Positions 17,186 through 26,543 of a DNA stretch of 64,000 nucleotides are shown here, piece by piece (position 1 is the stretch's first letter; each line of letters starts with the position of its first letter). Position numbers and translations under genes: made by a program. The stretch covers positions 12,602-76,601 of the forward strand of contig CABUWK010000005.1 in the NCBI GenBank assembly GCA_902495325.1. The letters are read 5' to 3'. Source of the DNA: an uncultured Acidiphilium sp. (GTDB lineage Bacteria; Bacillota; Clostridia; Christensenellales; Borkfalkiaceae). The notes under the pieces are model-generated. The model ran no database searches and was not told where the DNA came from. It saw only the letters and a program-made list of their open reading frames with translations.

Positions 17186-19042
17186 ATGAACAACGAATAC
17201 ATCGAAGGAACTTTCGGCGCGGTCGTCATCGGCGCCGGGCATGCCGGTTGCGAAGCGGCGTTCGCCCTTGCGAAAACGGGGATCAGAACGGCGCTTACCA
17301 CCGTCAATCTCGAAAACATCGCCTTTATGGCATGCAATCCGTCCATCGGCGGAACGGCAAAAGGACATCTCGTGCGCGAACTCGACGCGCTCGGCGGCAT
17401 GATGGGTATCATTGCGGACAAAACCCTTCTGCAAATCAAAATGTTAAACCGCGGCAAGGGAGCGGCGGTGCAGTCTCTCCGTGCGCAATCGGACAAATAC
17501 GATTACCACAAGGTAATGAAAAAGACCCTCGAAAACACGCCGAACCTCTCCCTTCTGCAATGCGAGATCACCGATATTCTCGTGGAAAACGGAAAGGTCG
17601 TCGGGGTGAAAAACGCCTTCGGCGGCATTCTGCGCTGCGAAGCGGTCGTCATCGCCACGGGCGTTTACCTGAACAGCCGCATCGTCGCAGGGGAATGGGA
17701 ACAGAACGCGGGTCCCGCGGGATTTATGCCCGCAAACAAGCTGACGGACTGCCTGATCAGGCTCGGCTTCGACGTCCGCCGGTTCAAAACGGGAACGCCC
17801 GCACGGCTTGACAGGCGCACGATCGATTTTTCGGTTCTCGACGTGCAGGAAGGGGAAACGAACGTGTATCCCTTCTCCTTCATGACGGACACGGTGCCAG
17901 AAAAACAGGAACCGTGCTATATTACCTACACCAACCCCGAAACGCATAAAATCATCCTGGACAATCTCGACCGCTCTCCCTTATACAACGGCTTCATCAA
18001 AAGCACGGGTCCCCGTTACTGCCCGTCTATCGAAACGAAAGTCGTAAGGTTCAAAGACAAGGAAAGGCATCAGATCTTTCTGGAACCGGAAGGGGCGGAC
18101 ACCAACGAAATTTACGTGCAGGGTATGTCCACATCCCTTCCGCACGACGTGCAGAAAGCCATGTACCGTTCGATCAAAGGGCTGGAACACTGCGAATTTA
18201 CCCGTTATGCCTACGCCATCGAATACGACTGTATCGACAGCCTCGATCTGACGCCCGCCCTTGCATTCAAAAAGATCCCGGGAATTTTCACCGCGGGGCA
18301 GATCAACGGAACGAGTGGTTACGAAGAAGCCGCGGCGCAGGGACTGATCGCGGGGATCAACGCATCCATGTACCTGCAGGGGAAAGATCCCTTGATCGTC
18401 TCCCGCGACGAAGGCTATATCGGCGTGATGATAGACGACCTCGTGACCAAGGGGACGGACGAACCTTACCGCATGATGACTTCCCGCGCGGAATACCGCA
18501 TTTTCCTTCGGCAGGACAACGCGGACGCCCGCCTGACCGAAAAGGGAAGAAAAGTCGGTCTCGTTTCCGACGAACGTTACGCGAGATACCGGAAACGCCG
18601 GGAACAGATCGCGGAGTTAAAGAAAAAAATCGAGATCAAAATGCCGCCGAAAGAGTGCGCGGATTTCGTTAAAAGTTACGGCGGCGAAGTGTACGGCGGC
18701 GTTTCTCCCGCGGATATGATCCGCCGGAATATTCCGTTTATCGACATATGCGAGCACTTTTCGCTTTACGGCGAATATCCTTACGACGTAAAAGAGACCG
18801 TGGAAACGGACACGAAATACGAAGGGTATCTCAAAAAAGGAGCGGAACAGATCGAGCGGGCAAAAAAACTGGAAGAAAAACTTTTACCCGAAGACCTCGA
18901 TTACGACGGCATGACGGGGCTGAGGATCGAAGCGAGAGAAAAACTCGCGAAGATCCGCCCGACAAATCTCGGACAGGCGAGCAGGATCCCCGGGGTAAAC
19001 CCGGCAGACGTCGCCGTGCTGATGGTTTATCTGAAGAGGTGA
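17186..19042 (+). CDS. mnmG: tRNA uridine-5-carboxymethylaminomethyl modification enzyme MnmG (GidA)
   Basis: 618 residues from ATG 17186; a TTG 42 bases upstream is in frame but has no support. VIGAGHAGCEAA is the FAD Rossmann motif, NPSIGGTAKGHLVRELDALGG is a well-known GidA signature, and the C-terminus ends in the helical domain that binds MnmE (SRIPGVNPADVAVL). With MnmE it makes cmnm5U34 in tRNAs using FAD, NADH and methylene-THF. mnmE is not in the window, and rsmG, often next to mnmG, is 8 kb away. A 65-codon gene follows after five bases. Confidence 0.95.
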   Translation: MNNEYIEGTFGAVVIGAGHAGCEAAFALAKTGIRTALTTVNLENIAFMACNPSIGGTAKGHLVRELDALGGMMGIIADKTLLQIKMLNRGKGAAVQSLRAQSDKYDYHKVMKKTLENTPNLSLLQCEITDILVENGKVVGVKNAFGGILRCEAVVIATGVYLNSRIVAGEWEQNAGPAGFMPANKLTDCLIRLGFDVRRFKTGTPARLDRRTIDFSVLDVQEGETNVYPFSFMTDTVPEKQEPCYITYTNPETHKIILDNLDRSPLYNGFIKSTGPRYCPSIETKVVRFKDKERHQIFLEPEGADTNEIYVQGMSTSLPHDVQKAMYRSIKGLEHCEFTRYAYAIEYDCIDSLDLTPALAFKKIPGIFTAGQINGTSGYEEAAAQGLIAGINASMYLQGKDPLIVSRDEGYIGVMIDDLVTKGTDEPYRMMTSRAEYRIFLRQDNADARLTEKGRKVGLVSDERYARYRKRREQIAELKKKIEIKMPPKECADFVKSYGGEVYGGVSPADMIRRNIPFIDICEHFSLYGEYPYDVKETVETDTKYEGYLKKGAEQIERAKKLEEKLLPEDLDYDGMTGLRIEAREKLAKIRPTNLGQASRIPGVNPADVAVLMVYLKR

Positions 19043-19047
19043 TTTTT

Positions 19048-19245
19048 ATGGAAGAAGAAAAATTTACGGATCTTCCGGAAAAGGAAAACCCGGACGCACG
19101 GAAAAACAAAACGCCCGCAAACATGACGAAAAATGCGGCAAACAAAAAAAGCGCCCCGTTAAAAAAGAACGGAAACGCGGATTTCAAACGCAGATATTTC
19201 GATTATTACGACGACATCAAGATCAGCGACCGTCAGGATTGGTAA
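19048..19245 (+). CDS. small Lys/Asn-rich hypothetical protein downstream of mnmG
   Basis: 65 residues starting at ATG 19048, five bases after the mnmG stop, with GAAGAGGTGA as Shine-Dalgarno inside the mnmG end. The sequence is low complexity (Lys, Asn, Glu) and ends RRYFDYYDDIKISDRQDW, which looks like a short conserved tail. No domain recognised. Spacing argues for translation with mnmG. It is followed by a terminator at 19285. Confidence 0.6.
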   Translation: MEEEKFTDLPEKENPDARKNKTPANMTKNAANKKSAPLKKNGNADFKRRYFDYYDDIKISDRQDW

Positions 19246-19284
19246 TTTCCGTTATTCACACCAATGTTTTTTAAAAAGAAAATT

Positions 19285-19330
19285 TAAAAGGCAGATATGC
19301 GGCTATAAGCCGTTTATCTGCCTTTTATTT
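19285..19330 (+). terminator. terminator with CGGCTATAAGCCG apical hairpin
   Basis: AAAGGCAGATA pairs with TATCTGCCTTT, enclosing CGGCTATAAGCCG (19300-19312), then T residues. The apical sequence is the same as in the terminator at 32781-32823 although the outer stems differ. Confidence 0.85.
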
Positions 19331-19375
19331 ATAAATTTTATCAACTGTTGCAACGAAAGACGAAATACGGCTTTG

Positions 19376-20236
19376 TCATAATTGCGGAACAAACGACGGG
19401 AACGGCATCGAAAAATCGTAAGCATAACGGAAAGTTGCAAGGCAGATATCCTCGCCGCTTGTCAGTTTCAGTGTTTTCAGTTCTCCGTCCGTTTCGGTCA
19501 GTTCCACGTCGTACCGGTCGGGCGTTTTCCCGAGCAGATAAGCGTAAATATCGTTTCCCTGCGGGCGGAAGGAAAAGGAAACGAAATCTCCTTTCTCTTT
19601 CGCTTTTTTCATTTTTGCCGAAGGCACGACCAGCCCGTCGAGATCGGAAACCGGAAAGAGCGAAAGCCCTTCCGTTTCTTCTGCCGACGAATCGCCCGTT
19701 TTGCGGTAAGTCTTTTCGCCGTAGCCGTAATACTCGTTTCCGTCGAAAGAGCAGTAATATAAAAGCCTGCCGTCGAAAAAGTATTTCCGGCAATACACGC
19801 CCTCTTTTCCGTTGCGGCGGAACGTTATGTAATAATTGTCTTCCCGGGCGGCGATCCCGAGAGCCATGCTCGCGCGATACCGGGCGGCGTCTCTCTTTCC
19901 GTTCACGAGGTGAAAAATAAAAAATCCCGTAAAAACACAGGCAACCGCAAGCAGCGCCGCGGCAAGGATCTTCGTCGCTTTCACCGTTTTTTTCAGTTTC
20001 TTTTCGTTCTTGCGGAAAGTTCCCGATTCGTTCGGAGCAACGGAATACAGCAAGGAGGGTTCAACGGATAATATCTCGGCGATTTTTTGCAGCAACGTAA
20101 CGTCGGGCAGATTTCTGCCCTGCTCCCATTTGCTGACCGCCTGCGGCGTTACGGAAAGTTTCTGCGCAAGCTTTGCCTGCGTCATTCCCTTTTCCTTTCT
20201 CGCCTTTTTAATGATTTCTCCTATGCTTTCCGCCAT
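19376..20236 (-). CDS. XRE-type regulator with membrane anchor and C-terminal sensor-like domain
   Basis: 286 residues from ATG 20236, preceded by a purine-rich GGGGGCGGA; a longer start at 20278 is possible but lacks a site. Residues 1-60 are an HTH_3 domain (MTQAKLAQKLSVTPQAVSKW). A hydrophobic helix at about 85-108 would anchor the protein, leaving about 170 residues outside; that part is beta-rich with no family recognised. The design suggests a one-component regulator that senses an extracellular or membrane signal. A 17-bp inverted repeat overlapping its promoter (20290-20337) is a plausible operator, so autoregulation is likely. Targets are unknown. Confidence 0.75.
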   Translation of the reverse strand: MAESIGEIIKKARKEKGMTQAKLAQKLSVTPQAVSKWEQGRNLPDVTLLQKIAEILSVEPSLLYSVAPNESGTFRKNEKKLKKTVKATKILAAALLAVACVFTGFFIFHLVNGKRDAARYRASMALGIAAREDNYYITFRRNGKEGVYCRKYFFDGRLLYYCSFDGNEYYGYGEKTYRKTGDSSAEETEGLSLFPVSDLDGLVVPSAKMKKAKEKGDFVSFSFRPQGNDIYAYLLGKTPDRYDVELTETDGELKTLKLTSGEDICLATFRYAYDFSMPFPSFVPQL

Positions 20237-20289
20237 TCCGCCCCCGCTTTTCTCCGCCCGTCCGGCGGTTCCGGTCAAAGACTTATAAT

Positions 20290-20337
20290 TATAGTCTCAG
20301 CATTCGCAGTCACTAAGTAACGAATGCTAAGACTATA
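20290..20337. promoter_or_regulatory. inverted repeat overlapping two opposed -10 elements
   Basis: TATAGTCTCAGCATTCG (20290-20306) and CGAATGCTAAGACTATA (20321-20337) form 17-base arms with one mismatch. TATAAT lies at each outer edge: 20334-20339 on plus, 20288-20293 on minus. The minus one, with TTAGTG as -35 at 17 bases, fits the promoter of the XRE membrane regulator. Confidence 0.65.
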
Positions 20338-20473
20338 ATAACATATTTTTTCGGGAAACGCAACCGTGTTTATACAATTCTTTCCCGATCGGGGGAAATT
20401 TTATATCGTTCCCGTATTCTTTCCGGAAAGATGTTCCCAGCGCGAAACGAAACTTTCCGCGCTACAAAAACAT

Positions 20474-21343
20474 TCAGTCCGTTTTTCCCGGTTCCGGCAT
20501 AAAGAACGCAACCGCGATCGCCCCGGGACCGATATGCGTCCCGATCGTGCTCCCGATTTTGTGTTTCGTTACGTTTTCGGCTCCCGATTTCCACAGCGAA
20601 GAACCGTCCGCGATATATTTATCGAGAACGGAGCTGTCAAATCCGGAATAGGCGGTGGTGAAAGGCATCGAAAAGTCGACGCCGCCCGCTTTCGCGATCG
20701 ATTCGCTGAGAAGGTTGTTTCCCCGTTTCGAGCCGAGCGCTTTGCCGAGCATTTTTACCGACCCCTCAACGGCGATCACGGGCTTCACGTTCAGAAGTTC
20801 TCCCGATATCGCTACGAGGGGAGAAATACGCCCGCCCTTTTTCAGATATTTAAGCGTTCCCATCAGGGCGATCAGGCGGATATCTTTCTTCTTTTCTTCG
20901 AGCCGCTCGACGATTTCGCGGGCAGACAACCCCTGTTTTAAAAGAAGAACGGCATATTCGAGAAGGATCCTTTCGCCGAGGCTTGCGGTGAAACTGTCTA
21001 CCACGTAAACTTTTCCGCCAAAGTTCGCGGCTGCCCGCTTCGCCTCGTCGTACGTGCCGGAAAGCTCCGAAGATAGGGTGATGCACACGATCTCCGTCTC
21101 TTCGTCTTCCTCCGTCATTCCGGCGAATTTCTCCTCGAAACGATAGGCGGAAATGCGGCTTGTTTTCGGCATGACGTCCGTTTCGATCAGTTTTTCGAAA
21201 AACTCGTCGTGGGAAAGGGTAACCCCGTCTTCATAGGTTTCGTTTCCGAAAGAAATCTCCATCGGAATGAGTTCCACCCCGTATTCTTTTGCTTCTTCAA
21301 GATCGATATCGGACGCCGAATCGACCAGTATTTTCGTTACCAT
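20474..21343 (-). CDS. DegV family fatty-acid-binding protein
   Basis: 289 residues. Begins KILVDSASDID, the DegV start; SSELSGTYDEA holds the Ser/Thr that contacts the lipid head group; LKYLKKGGRIS is a family signature, and it ends with an IGSTIGTHIGPGAIAVAF motif. DegV/FakB proteins bind a fatty acid and present it to the kinase FakA for incorporation into phospholipid. FakA is not in the window. Shine-Dalgarno AAGGAG precedes the ATG. Monocistronic by appearance. Confidence 0.92.
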   Translation of the reverse strand: MVTKILVDSASDIDLEEAKEYGVELIPMEISFGNETYEDGVTLSHDEFFEKLIETDVMPKTSRISAYRFEEKFAGMTEEDEETEIVCITLSSELSGTYDEAKRAAANFGGKVYVVDSFTASLGERILLEYAVLLLKQGLSAREIVERLEEKKKDIRLIALMGTLKYLKKGGRISPLVAISGELLNVKPVIAVEGSVKMLGKALGSKRGNNLLSESIAKAGGVDFSMPFTTAYSGFDSSVLDKYIADGSSLWKSGAENVTKHKIGSTIGTHIGPGAIAVAFFMPEPGKTD

Positions 21344-21516
21344 AAATTCTCCTTTTTCTCTTTTCCCGATCGCTTAGCCGGGCGACTGTATTTTAACTCG
21401 CCCAAACGGCAAGCCTTACGTCGTGTTTTCAGGTTAAAACAAGGCGGGAGCGCGTTAATACGAAACGTATAAAACGCGAACGGAAAAACACGGCGTAAGA
21501 CCGGGTTCAGACACAA

Positions 21517-21999
21517 TCACCTGCGGCTTGCCGAGCGGGATTTCAGATGATCGTAAATTTTTTGCAGAACGAGATAAAAAGAGGAGATCTCCTCTTCCGT
21601 AAGATAACCGCCGTCCGCATTTACGATCTACGCGATTTTTCTGTTGATGTATGCGGCGATCTCTTTTCCGCGATCGGTCAGAACGAGCGGAATTTTGTAT
21701 TTTTTGTTTTCTTCTCCCGGGCGGCGTTCCACATATCCCTTTTCGGTAAGAACTTTCACCGCGCGCGAAACGGACGCTTTGTCTTCCCCGCAAAGGGAAT
21801 AAAGCTCCGTCGGCGTAACGCCGCACGGGCGTTCGTTCAGATAGAAAAAGCAATTTACCTGCGTTCCTTTCAATCCGAATTTTTTCATCTCGTCGTTTTT
21901 GATTCTGCCGATACAGCGCGAAATATTCGACGAAAGAAAAGAAAATTCGGCAAAGCGATCTCCCGTGTTTTTTTCGTTCTCTTTTTTGTTTTCTTCCAT
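21517..21999 (-). pseudogene. MarR-family regulator interrupted by an in-frame amber codon
   Basis: The ATG at 21999 has a good AGAGGG site. The first 123 residues show a winged helix (GVTPTELYSLCGEDKASVSRAV, then YVERRP and ALT-type DRGKEIAAYI). A TAG at 21628-21630 then stops translation in the dimerisation helix. The same frame continues beyond the TAG for 36 codons to TGA at 21517 and still reads like a MarR C-terminus (GGYLTEEEISSFYLVLQKIY). So a single point change probably truncated the gene; a shortened protein without the last helix would be expected to dimerise poorly. Sequencing error or read-through cannot be excluded. No likely target gene is adjacent except DegV. Confidence 0.75.
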
Positions 22000-22106
22000 A
22001 AATCCCTCTTCTATGCCCGAAAAGGCACAGGGAACAGTTTATCATAAATTTGTTGATTTGTCAACAAATTTAATATATGAGTTTTTCTCCGTAATAAAGA
22101 ACAAAA

Positions 22107-22348
22107 TGTGGATAACTCTCTTTTTTTCTGCGAGAAGAGGGAAAAAGAACATGTTCGCGTTTCTTATTTTAAGAAAGTTATCAACTTTATCGGCTGTGTT
22201 TTTGTGGATAAGTCACCCTGTAAGGCGGTTATTCACCGCTTTTTGTGGATAAACATATTTGAAATGTGGACAACATATACTGTTTCGGGGGAGTTATCCA
22301 CATTTATCCACAGAAACTTTTGTTCTTGTGGACAATTTCGGTGGATAA
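22107..22348. other. DnaA-box cluster, first part of oriC
   Basis: Perfect boxes (TGTGGATAA or TTATCCACA) at 22107-22115, 22203-22211, 22244-22252, 22294-22302 and 22304-22312; one-mismatch boxes at 22229, 22265, 22327 and 22340. Nine boxes in 240 bases, in both orientations, far above chance. It lies in the divergent region between the broken marR gene and the amidase gene and is AT-rich. Confidence 0.88.
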
Positions 22349-22360
22349 CTTGCAATCATC

Positions 22361-23050
22361 ATGACAAAAAGAGGTTTTAAGGTCTTATCGGTGTGGATCA
22401 TCGTTCTTTTTCTGTGTTTTTCCGGGTGTGGGAGGATCGAGGAAAAACAAACATACACAAACGTGATCTCGGGAACGGTCGTGCTCGACGCCGGACACGG
22501 CGGGATAGACGGCGGCGTGACCGGGGTTCGGACGGGCGTGAAAGAAAGCGACTTAAACCTCGAGATCGTAAAAGAACTCGCCGCATGCTTCCGCGCGGGC
22601 GGGTTCAAAGTGGTTCTCACGAGAAAGGGGGCGGGCGGACTTTACGGACTTCCGACGAAGGGTTTCAAACAGCGGGACATGAAGAAAAGGAAGGAGATCG
22701 CGAACGGATCGGACGCCGACCTGTTTCTTTCCGTTCACCTGAATTTTTACCCGTCTTCCTCGCGGCGCGGCGCGCAGGTTTTTTACAAAGAAAACGACGA
22801 GCGTTCGAAAGCGTTTGCCGATGCTTTGCAAAAGAGCCTGAACGGGTCTCCCGATCAGCCGAAAGCTTACGAAAGCCTGAAAGGGGACTATTACGTATTG
22901 AACGAATGCAACTGCGTCTGCGCCCTTGCGGAATGTGGTTTTCTGTCCAACCCGGAAGACGAAGAACTTCTGAAACAGAAAAGTTACCGGGAGAAAATTG
23001 CCTATTATCTGTACCGCGGCTCGGTCGACTATCTGCTCAGTCTCAGGTAA
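22361..23050 (+). CDS. CwlD-like N-acetylmuramoyl-L-alanine amidase lipoprotein
   Basis: 229 residues. The signal segment ends in FCFSGC-type lipobox (LCFSGC), suggesting lipidation. The Amidase_3 domain has the zinc ligands: His in VLDAGHGG, Glu in VKESDLN, His in FLSVHLN, and the catalytic Glu in CALAECGFL. It cleaves the bond between MurNAc and the stem peptide; the CwlD subgroup acts in spore cortex muramic-lactam formation, but a spore role here is not shown. The ATG sits 12 bases after the last DnaA box and has a poor Shine-Dalgarno, so DnaA binding may interfere with its transcription. Ends at the terminator 23072. Confidence 0.88.
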   Translation: MTKRGFKVLSVWIIVLFLCFSGCGRIEEKQTYTNVISGTVVLDAGHGGIDGGVTGVRTGVKESDLNLEIVKELAACFRAGGFKVVLTRKGAGGLYGLPTKGFKQRDMKKRKEIANGSDADLFLSVHLNFYPSSSRRGAQVFYKENDERSKAFADALQKSLNGSPDQPKAYESLKGDYYVLNECNCVCALAECGFLSNPEDEELLKQKSYREKIAYYLYRGSVDYLLSLR

Positions 23051-23071
23051 TCGCAGTCTCATCAACGCATA

Positions 23072-23099
23072 AAAAAAAGACGGGTGATCCGTCTTTTTT
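23072..23099. terminator. bidirectional intrinsic terminator
   Basis: AAAAAAGACGG, loop GTGAT, CCGTCTTTTTT; serves both the amidase (plus) and YfhO (minus) genes, whose stops face each other. Confidence 0.9.
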
Positions 23100-23104
23100 A
23101 TGTT

Positions 23105-25843
23105 TTACAGAAAGGATAAAATCAGTTTGTAAAGATACACGCCGAAGGGGAATGCTGCGAAGGCGATCGCGAGAAGGATCGTAAGCGAATAAGCCGCAAC
23201 GGAGATGACGGGAGAAACTTTAACGAGGATCTCCGGTTTCTTTTTGAGAATAAAAAACCACGCGGCGGACAGAAGGACGGCAGCCGCAAGCCCGACGAGG
23301 ATATACCGGATATAAGGAGACTTGTATTCTATTTTAACTACGTTTTCTCCTTCCTCGAGAGGGATCAGCATCATATCGAGCCCGCATTCGGCAAATTCGA
23401 CCTTTTCCCCGTTCACGGTAACGGTGTAGCCGTCGAGGTTTGCATAATTCATAAAGAGATATTGTCCCTCTTCCGCAAGGAACGGTTCTGTATCGATGCC
23501 GTTTTTCCGCAGCGTGTAATTCACTTTGTTTTCTTTCGCCTTTTCCTGCAAAGATGCTATTTTCGACTGTTCGAGAGAATACGCGTGGCAATACTTTACG
23601 ATATCCTCTTCCGTCAGCTCCCCTTTCGTATCTCTGATCCGGATCGTTTCGGAAGGAAGATAGGCGCGGTAGTTATAGCTGTAATGGTCGGCAAGGGCAA
23701 CTTCTTTTCCCTGCGCGTTCGTCGTGACATAGCGGGAAAGGTCGGGAAATTCCGCGGCAAAATAGAAATCGGATTTTGCGACGCCCATGGCGCGGACGGA
23801 ATAAAATCCGTCGTCTTCTTTCACGACCGTAAGAGGAACCTCGGTAAAAGGAGATTCGCCCCCGCTCAAACATGTATAAATTTTTTCGACCGAGCGGATA
23901 TAATTCAACCCCTCGAAAGACATGTCTCCGCCGCTTACTTTAAATGCGGACGGGAAACAAAGGGTATTTTCGTAAACGATGTAATCGTCTTCCGTGATCC
24001 CCGTTTTCTTCAGATAAGAACGGTTGTTTGCCGCCGATACGGAAGAAGTTCTGTAAACGACGTATTTATACCCGAGCAGACAGTCGGAAAACAGATTTCC
24101 GCGGTTGCTCTTCGTGCTGTTGGTATCGTTTCCGCCGTAAGAGAAAAAGACGGGCGGGGTCAGATTTTTCGAATCCGCCATCGAACTGAAAAAGGTGTAA
24201 GCATAATAGCGAAGGATCAACGGCGAATCGGAAGAGATATAGTAATCGTAACTCTTCAGCCGGTAATACGGATCTTCCGTTTCCTTTTCGTCGATCTGCG
24301 CAAGCAGGCTTTCGTATTTATCGTAATTTTCCGCACTGCCTCCCTGACGATCCCCTTTCACGAGCGCAACCCCGAAAAAGGAAACCTGGGTAAGGGAGAA
24401 AATGCAGAGAAGGATCGCTACGTCTTTCACTTTCACGAATTTCAGTCCGAGGAAAACAGCCGCCAGGGCGAATACGATCACAGTGATCCCGAGAAGGATC
24501 GCCGTTCCTTCCAGCCCGCCTTCGGAATGGGCGAACGCGGGAAAGAAAGAATAGAAAGCTTTTCCCTGCTGAAACGCCTGTCCGTCCGAAGTTTTTCCGC
24601 CGAGAATATACTGAAAAAGCCGATACGTTCCGAAGGAACCGCCGAACACTGCCGCAGCCGTCAGAACCATAAACGCACCCGATTTTTTCACCGGCATGTC
24701 CGGGATCGTTGCATCCTTCGCGAGATATTCCGAAATTCCTTTCAGGGCGAGATAAAACAGGAGAAAATCTCCTAAAAACCCGAACCGCAACGCATAAGAA
24801 TTGTAAGATCCGGCGTTTAACAGCAACATACTTTCGTCTATCACACACGGAAAAAGATAAATTGCAAGGCAGGCGTACAGAAAGTAAGACGTCCTGTCTT
24901 TTTTACCGCTCCGGAAAAAATAGACGACGGCGAGAAACAGAAAAACGCCGTCCGCCGCGATATAGGTAAACTTTTCGTATAAAGGGGTGGCGTCGCTCAC
25001 GCCGGAAGAGAAGATCTTGCTGAAGATCCCCGTATTTCTCCCTGCGCTTTTATACGCCATAAACGCGGGAAAAAGAAGGGGAAGCGCCGCCGTCACCGCA
25101 ATCAGAAAAGCCATACATAACTTCGTTAACTTTAATTTTCTCTTCTCTTTTTCCACGCAGATCGGCACGTAAAGAACAAGCGCGGGAAAGAGGAGAAAGA
25201 AGGAAAAACAGGAGATGGAAAAACAGGTGTATATCATCGCGGCAAGAGAACCTGCCAAAAGACCTATTTTATCTTCTTTCGCAAAGCGGATGACGCCGGA
25301 CCCGACAAGTGGCATGTAAATCATGAGATCCGTCCAGTTGATATACGTGTTAGAAACGTAAAGATACCCGGCGAACGCATACAGCAGAGACATGACCGCC
25401 CCGATGTAAGAAGGGATCTCTTTAAAATGTTTTTTTACAAACCATTGTGCGGAAAGTCCGGAACAGATCACCTTGAGAGGAAGAACGAAGCTTACCATGT
25501 AAACGGCTTTTCCTCTCCCGCCGATCAGAAACAGAAAGGAAAACGGACTGATCGTACAGAAGGAAAGGATCCCGAAAACGTCCATTCCCCCGCCGACGAA
25601 AAAAGTATGAAACAGACCGCTCGTTCCGTCCGCCACGGCAAAATAATGTTCCAGAAAAGGGCATACCTGCGCGAGCTGATCGTAGCTCGCCATGATCGCT
25701 TTTCCGTAAGGGTAGATATCGAAATACGCCTGCGCGAAAGCGAAAACGGCGTAAACGATGACAGGGATCAGAAAGTACCCGTAGTTTCTCTTAAAAAATT
25801 CCGTTATCGTTTTTTTTGCGTTTTTCGAACTTGAGTTCGTCAT
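23105..25843 (-). CDS. YfhO family membrane protein (putative glycosyl transfer/flippase-associated)
   Basis: 912 residues, usual YfhO length. After a short cytoplasmic lead it has about twelve transmembrane helices over residues 20-480, a large extracytoplasmic region at about 490-840, and a final helix pair near 850 and 890. YPYGKAIMASYDQLAQVCPFLEHY is the conserved first-loop region of YfhO. In Bacillus and Listeria, family members are tied to glycosylation of lipoteichoic acid, acting at the outer membrane face with a polyprenyl-phosphate sugar. Shine-Dalgarno TAGAGGG precedes the ATG. Precise sugar and acceptor unknown. Confidence 0.85.
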   Translation of the reverse strand: MTNSSSKNAKKTITEFFKRNYGYFLIPVIVYAVFAFAQAYFDIYPYGKAIMASYDQLAQVCPFLEHYFAVADGTSGLFHTFFVGGGMDVFGILSFCTISPFSFLFLIGGRGKAVYMVSFVLPLKVICSGLSAQWFVKKHFKEIPSYIGAVMSLLYAFAGYLYVSNTYINWTDLMIYMPLVGSGVIRFAKEDKIGLLAGSLAAMIYTCFSISCFSFFLLFPALVLYVPICVEKEKRKLKLTKLCMAFLIAVTAALPLLFPAFMAYKSAGRNTGIFSKIFSSGVSDATPLYEKFTYIAADGVFLFLAVVYFFRSGKKDRTSYFLYACLAIYLFPCVIDESMLLLNAGSYNSYALRFGFLGDFLLFYLALKGISEYLAKDATIPDMPVKKSGAFMVLTAAAVFGGSFGTYRLFQYILGGKTSDGQAFQQGKAFYSFFPAFAHSEGGLEGTAILLGITVIVFALAAVFLGLKFVKVKDVAILLCIFSLTQVSFFGVALVKGDRQGGSAENYDKYESLLAQIDEKETEDPYYRLKSYDYYISSDSPLILRYYAYTFFSSMADSKNLTPPVFFSYGGNDTNSTKSNRGNLFSDCLLGYKYVVYRTSSVSAANNRSYLKKTGITEDDYIVYENTLCFPSAFKVSGGDMSFEGLNYIRSVEKIYTCLSGGESPFTEVPLTVVKEDDGFYSVRAMGVAKSDFYFAAEFPDLSRYVTTNAQGKEVALADHYSYNYRAYLPSETIRIRDTKGELTEEDIVKYCHAYSLEQSKIASLQEKAKENKVNYTLRKNGIDTEPFLAEEGQYLFMNYANLDGYTVTVNGEKVEFAECGLDMMLIPLEEGENVVKIEYKSPYIRYILVGLAAAVLLSAAWFFILKKKPEILVKVSPVISVAAYSLTILLAIAFAAFPFGVYLYKLILSFL

Positions 25844-25903
25844 AAATCCCTCTACAGGTCGGTTTCCGGTTTGTTTTACCTCTGTAAAAATATCCGGAGA
25901 TCG

Positions 25904-26392
25904 TTATTTTTCTATTTTTTTCCCGCAGTAATTGCAGAAAGATCCTTCTTCCGGAATTTCTTTGCCGCAATGCGGGCACACGCGGTAAAAAGGTTTCCCG
26001 CAGGCTTTGCAGAACTTTCCGTCCGCCGGATTTTTCTCGCCGCAGGCTTTGCAGACGATGAAATCTCCGTTTCCGTTTTTTACCTCTGCCGCGGCGGATG
26101 CGACCGCGCGGACGGCGGGAGAAATTTCGCTTCCCGCTTCGTTTAAGACCGGAACGGCTTCGTTTTTGGTATAAGACATCAGTTCGCTGCGATATCCGAG
26201 CGAAAGAAGCATCGCCCCGACCCCGATCAGAGGAAGACCGATAAATCCGAGAAAGAACAGCCGGGGAAACCCGTCGGATCGATTTATCGTCAGAAACAAA
26301 TTCGCAAACGCCGTTACCGTTAAAACGGCGCCGATTCCGAGACAGATAAAGCCAATGATTTTCAGATTCTTTTTTACTTTCCGATGTTTCAT
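25904..26392 (-). CDS. double zinc-ribbon membrane protein
   Basis: 162 residues from ATG 26392, preceded by AAAGGGA; a longer frame to 26470 runs into the promoter and is rejected. Two hydrophobic helices at about 10-32 and 40-62 are followed by a linker and two C-terminal zinc ribbons (CKACGEKNPADGKFCKACG and CPHCGKEIPEEGSFCNYCG), each with two CXXC knuckles. The ribbons would be cytoplasmic. Such proteins are common in Clostridia; function is not known. It lies 60 bases upstream of YfhO on the same strand with its own promoter, so they may be co-transcribed. Confidence 0.75.
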   Translation of the reverse strand: MKHRKVKKNLKIIGFICLGIGAVLTVTAFANLFLTINRSDGFPRLFFLGFIGLPLIGVGAMLLSLGYRSELMSYTKNEAVPVLNEAGSEISPAVRAVASAAAEVKNGNGDFIVCKACGEKNPADGKFCKACGKPFYRVCPHCGKEIPEEGSFCNYCGKKIEK

Positions 26393-26450
26393 TTTTCTTT
26401 TCCCTTTATTTTTATTCGTTTTATTATTAATAGATAAGAAATACGGTTTG

Positions 26451-26480
26451 ATTATACCATGCCTTTGCACGGGTTGTCAA
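26451..26480 (-). promoter_or_regulatory. promoter of zinc-ribbon/YfhO genes
   Basis: Minus strand TTGACA (26475-26480), 18-base spacer, TATAAT (26451-26456). Confidence 0.82.
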
Positions 26481-26543
26481 TTTCTTTTCCGGAAAACTCC
26501 GTTTCCGGGAGCCTTCCGTACCGGATTTACGGAAAAAAATTTT

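Noticed and set aside
23462..24775. 437-codon plus-strand ORF
   Set aside because: Shadow of the YfhO gene; Arg/Phe-rich sequence typical of antisense frames.
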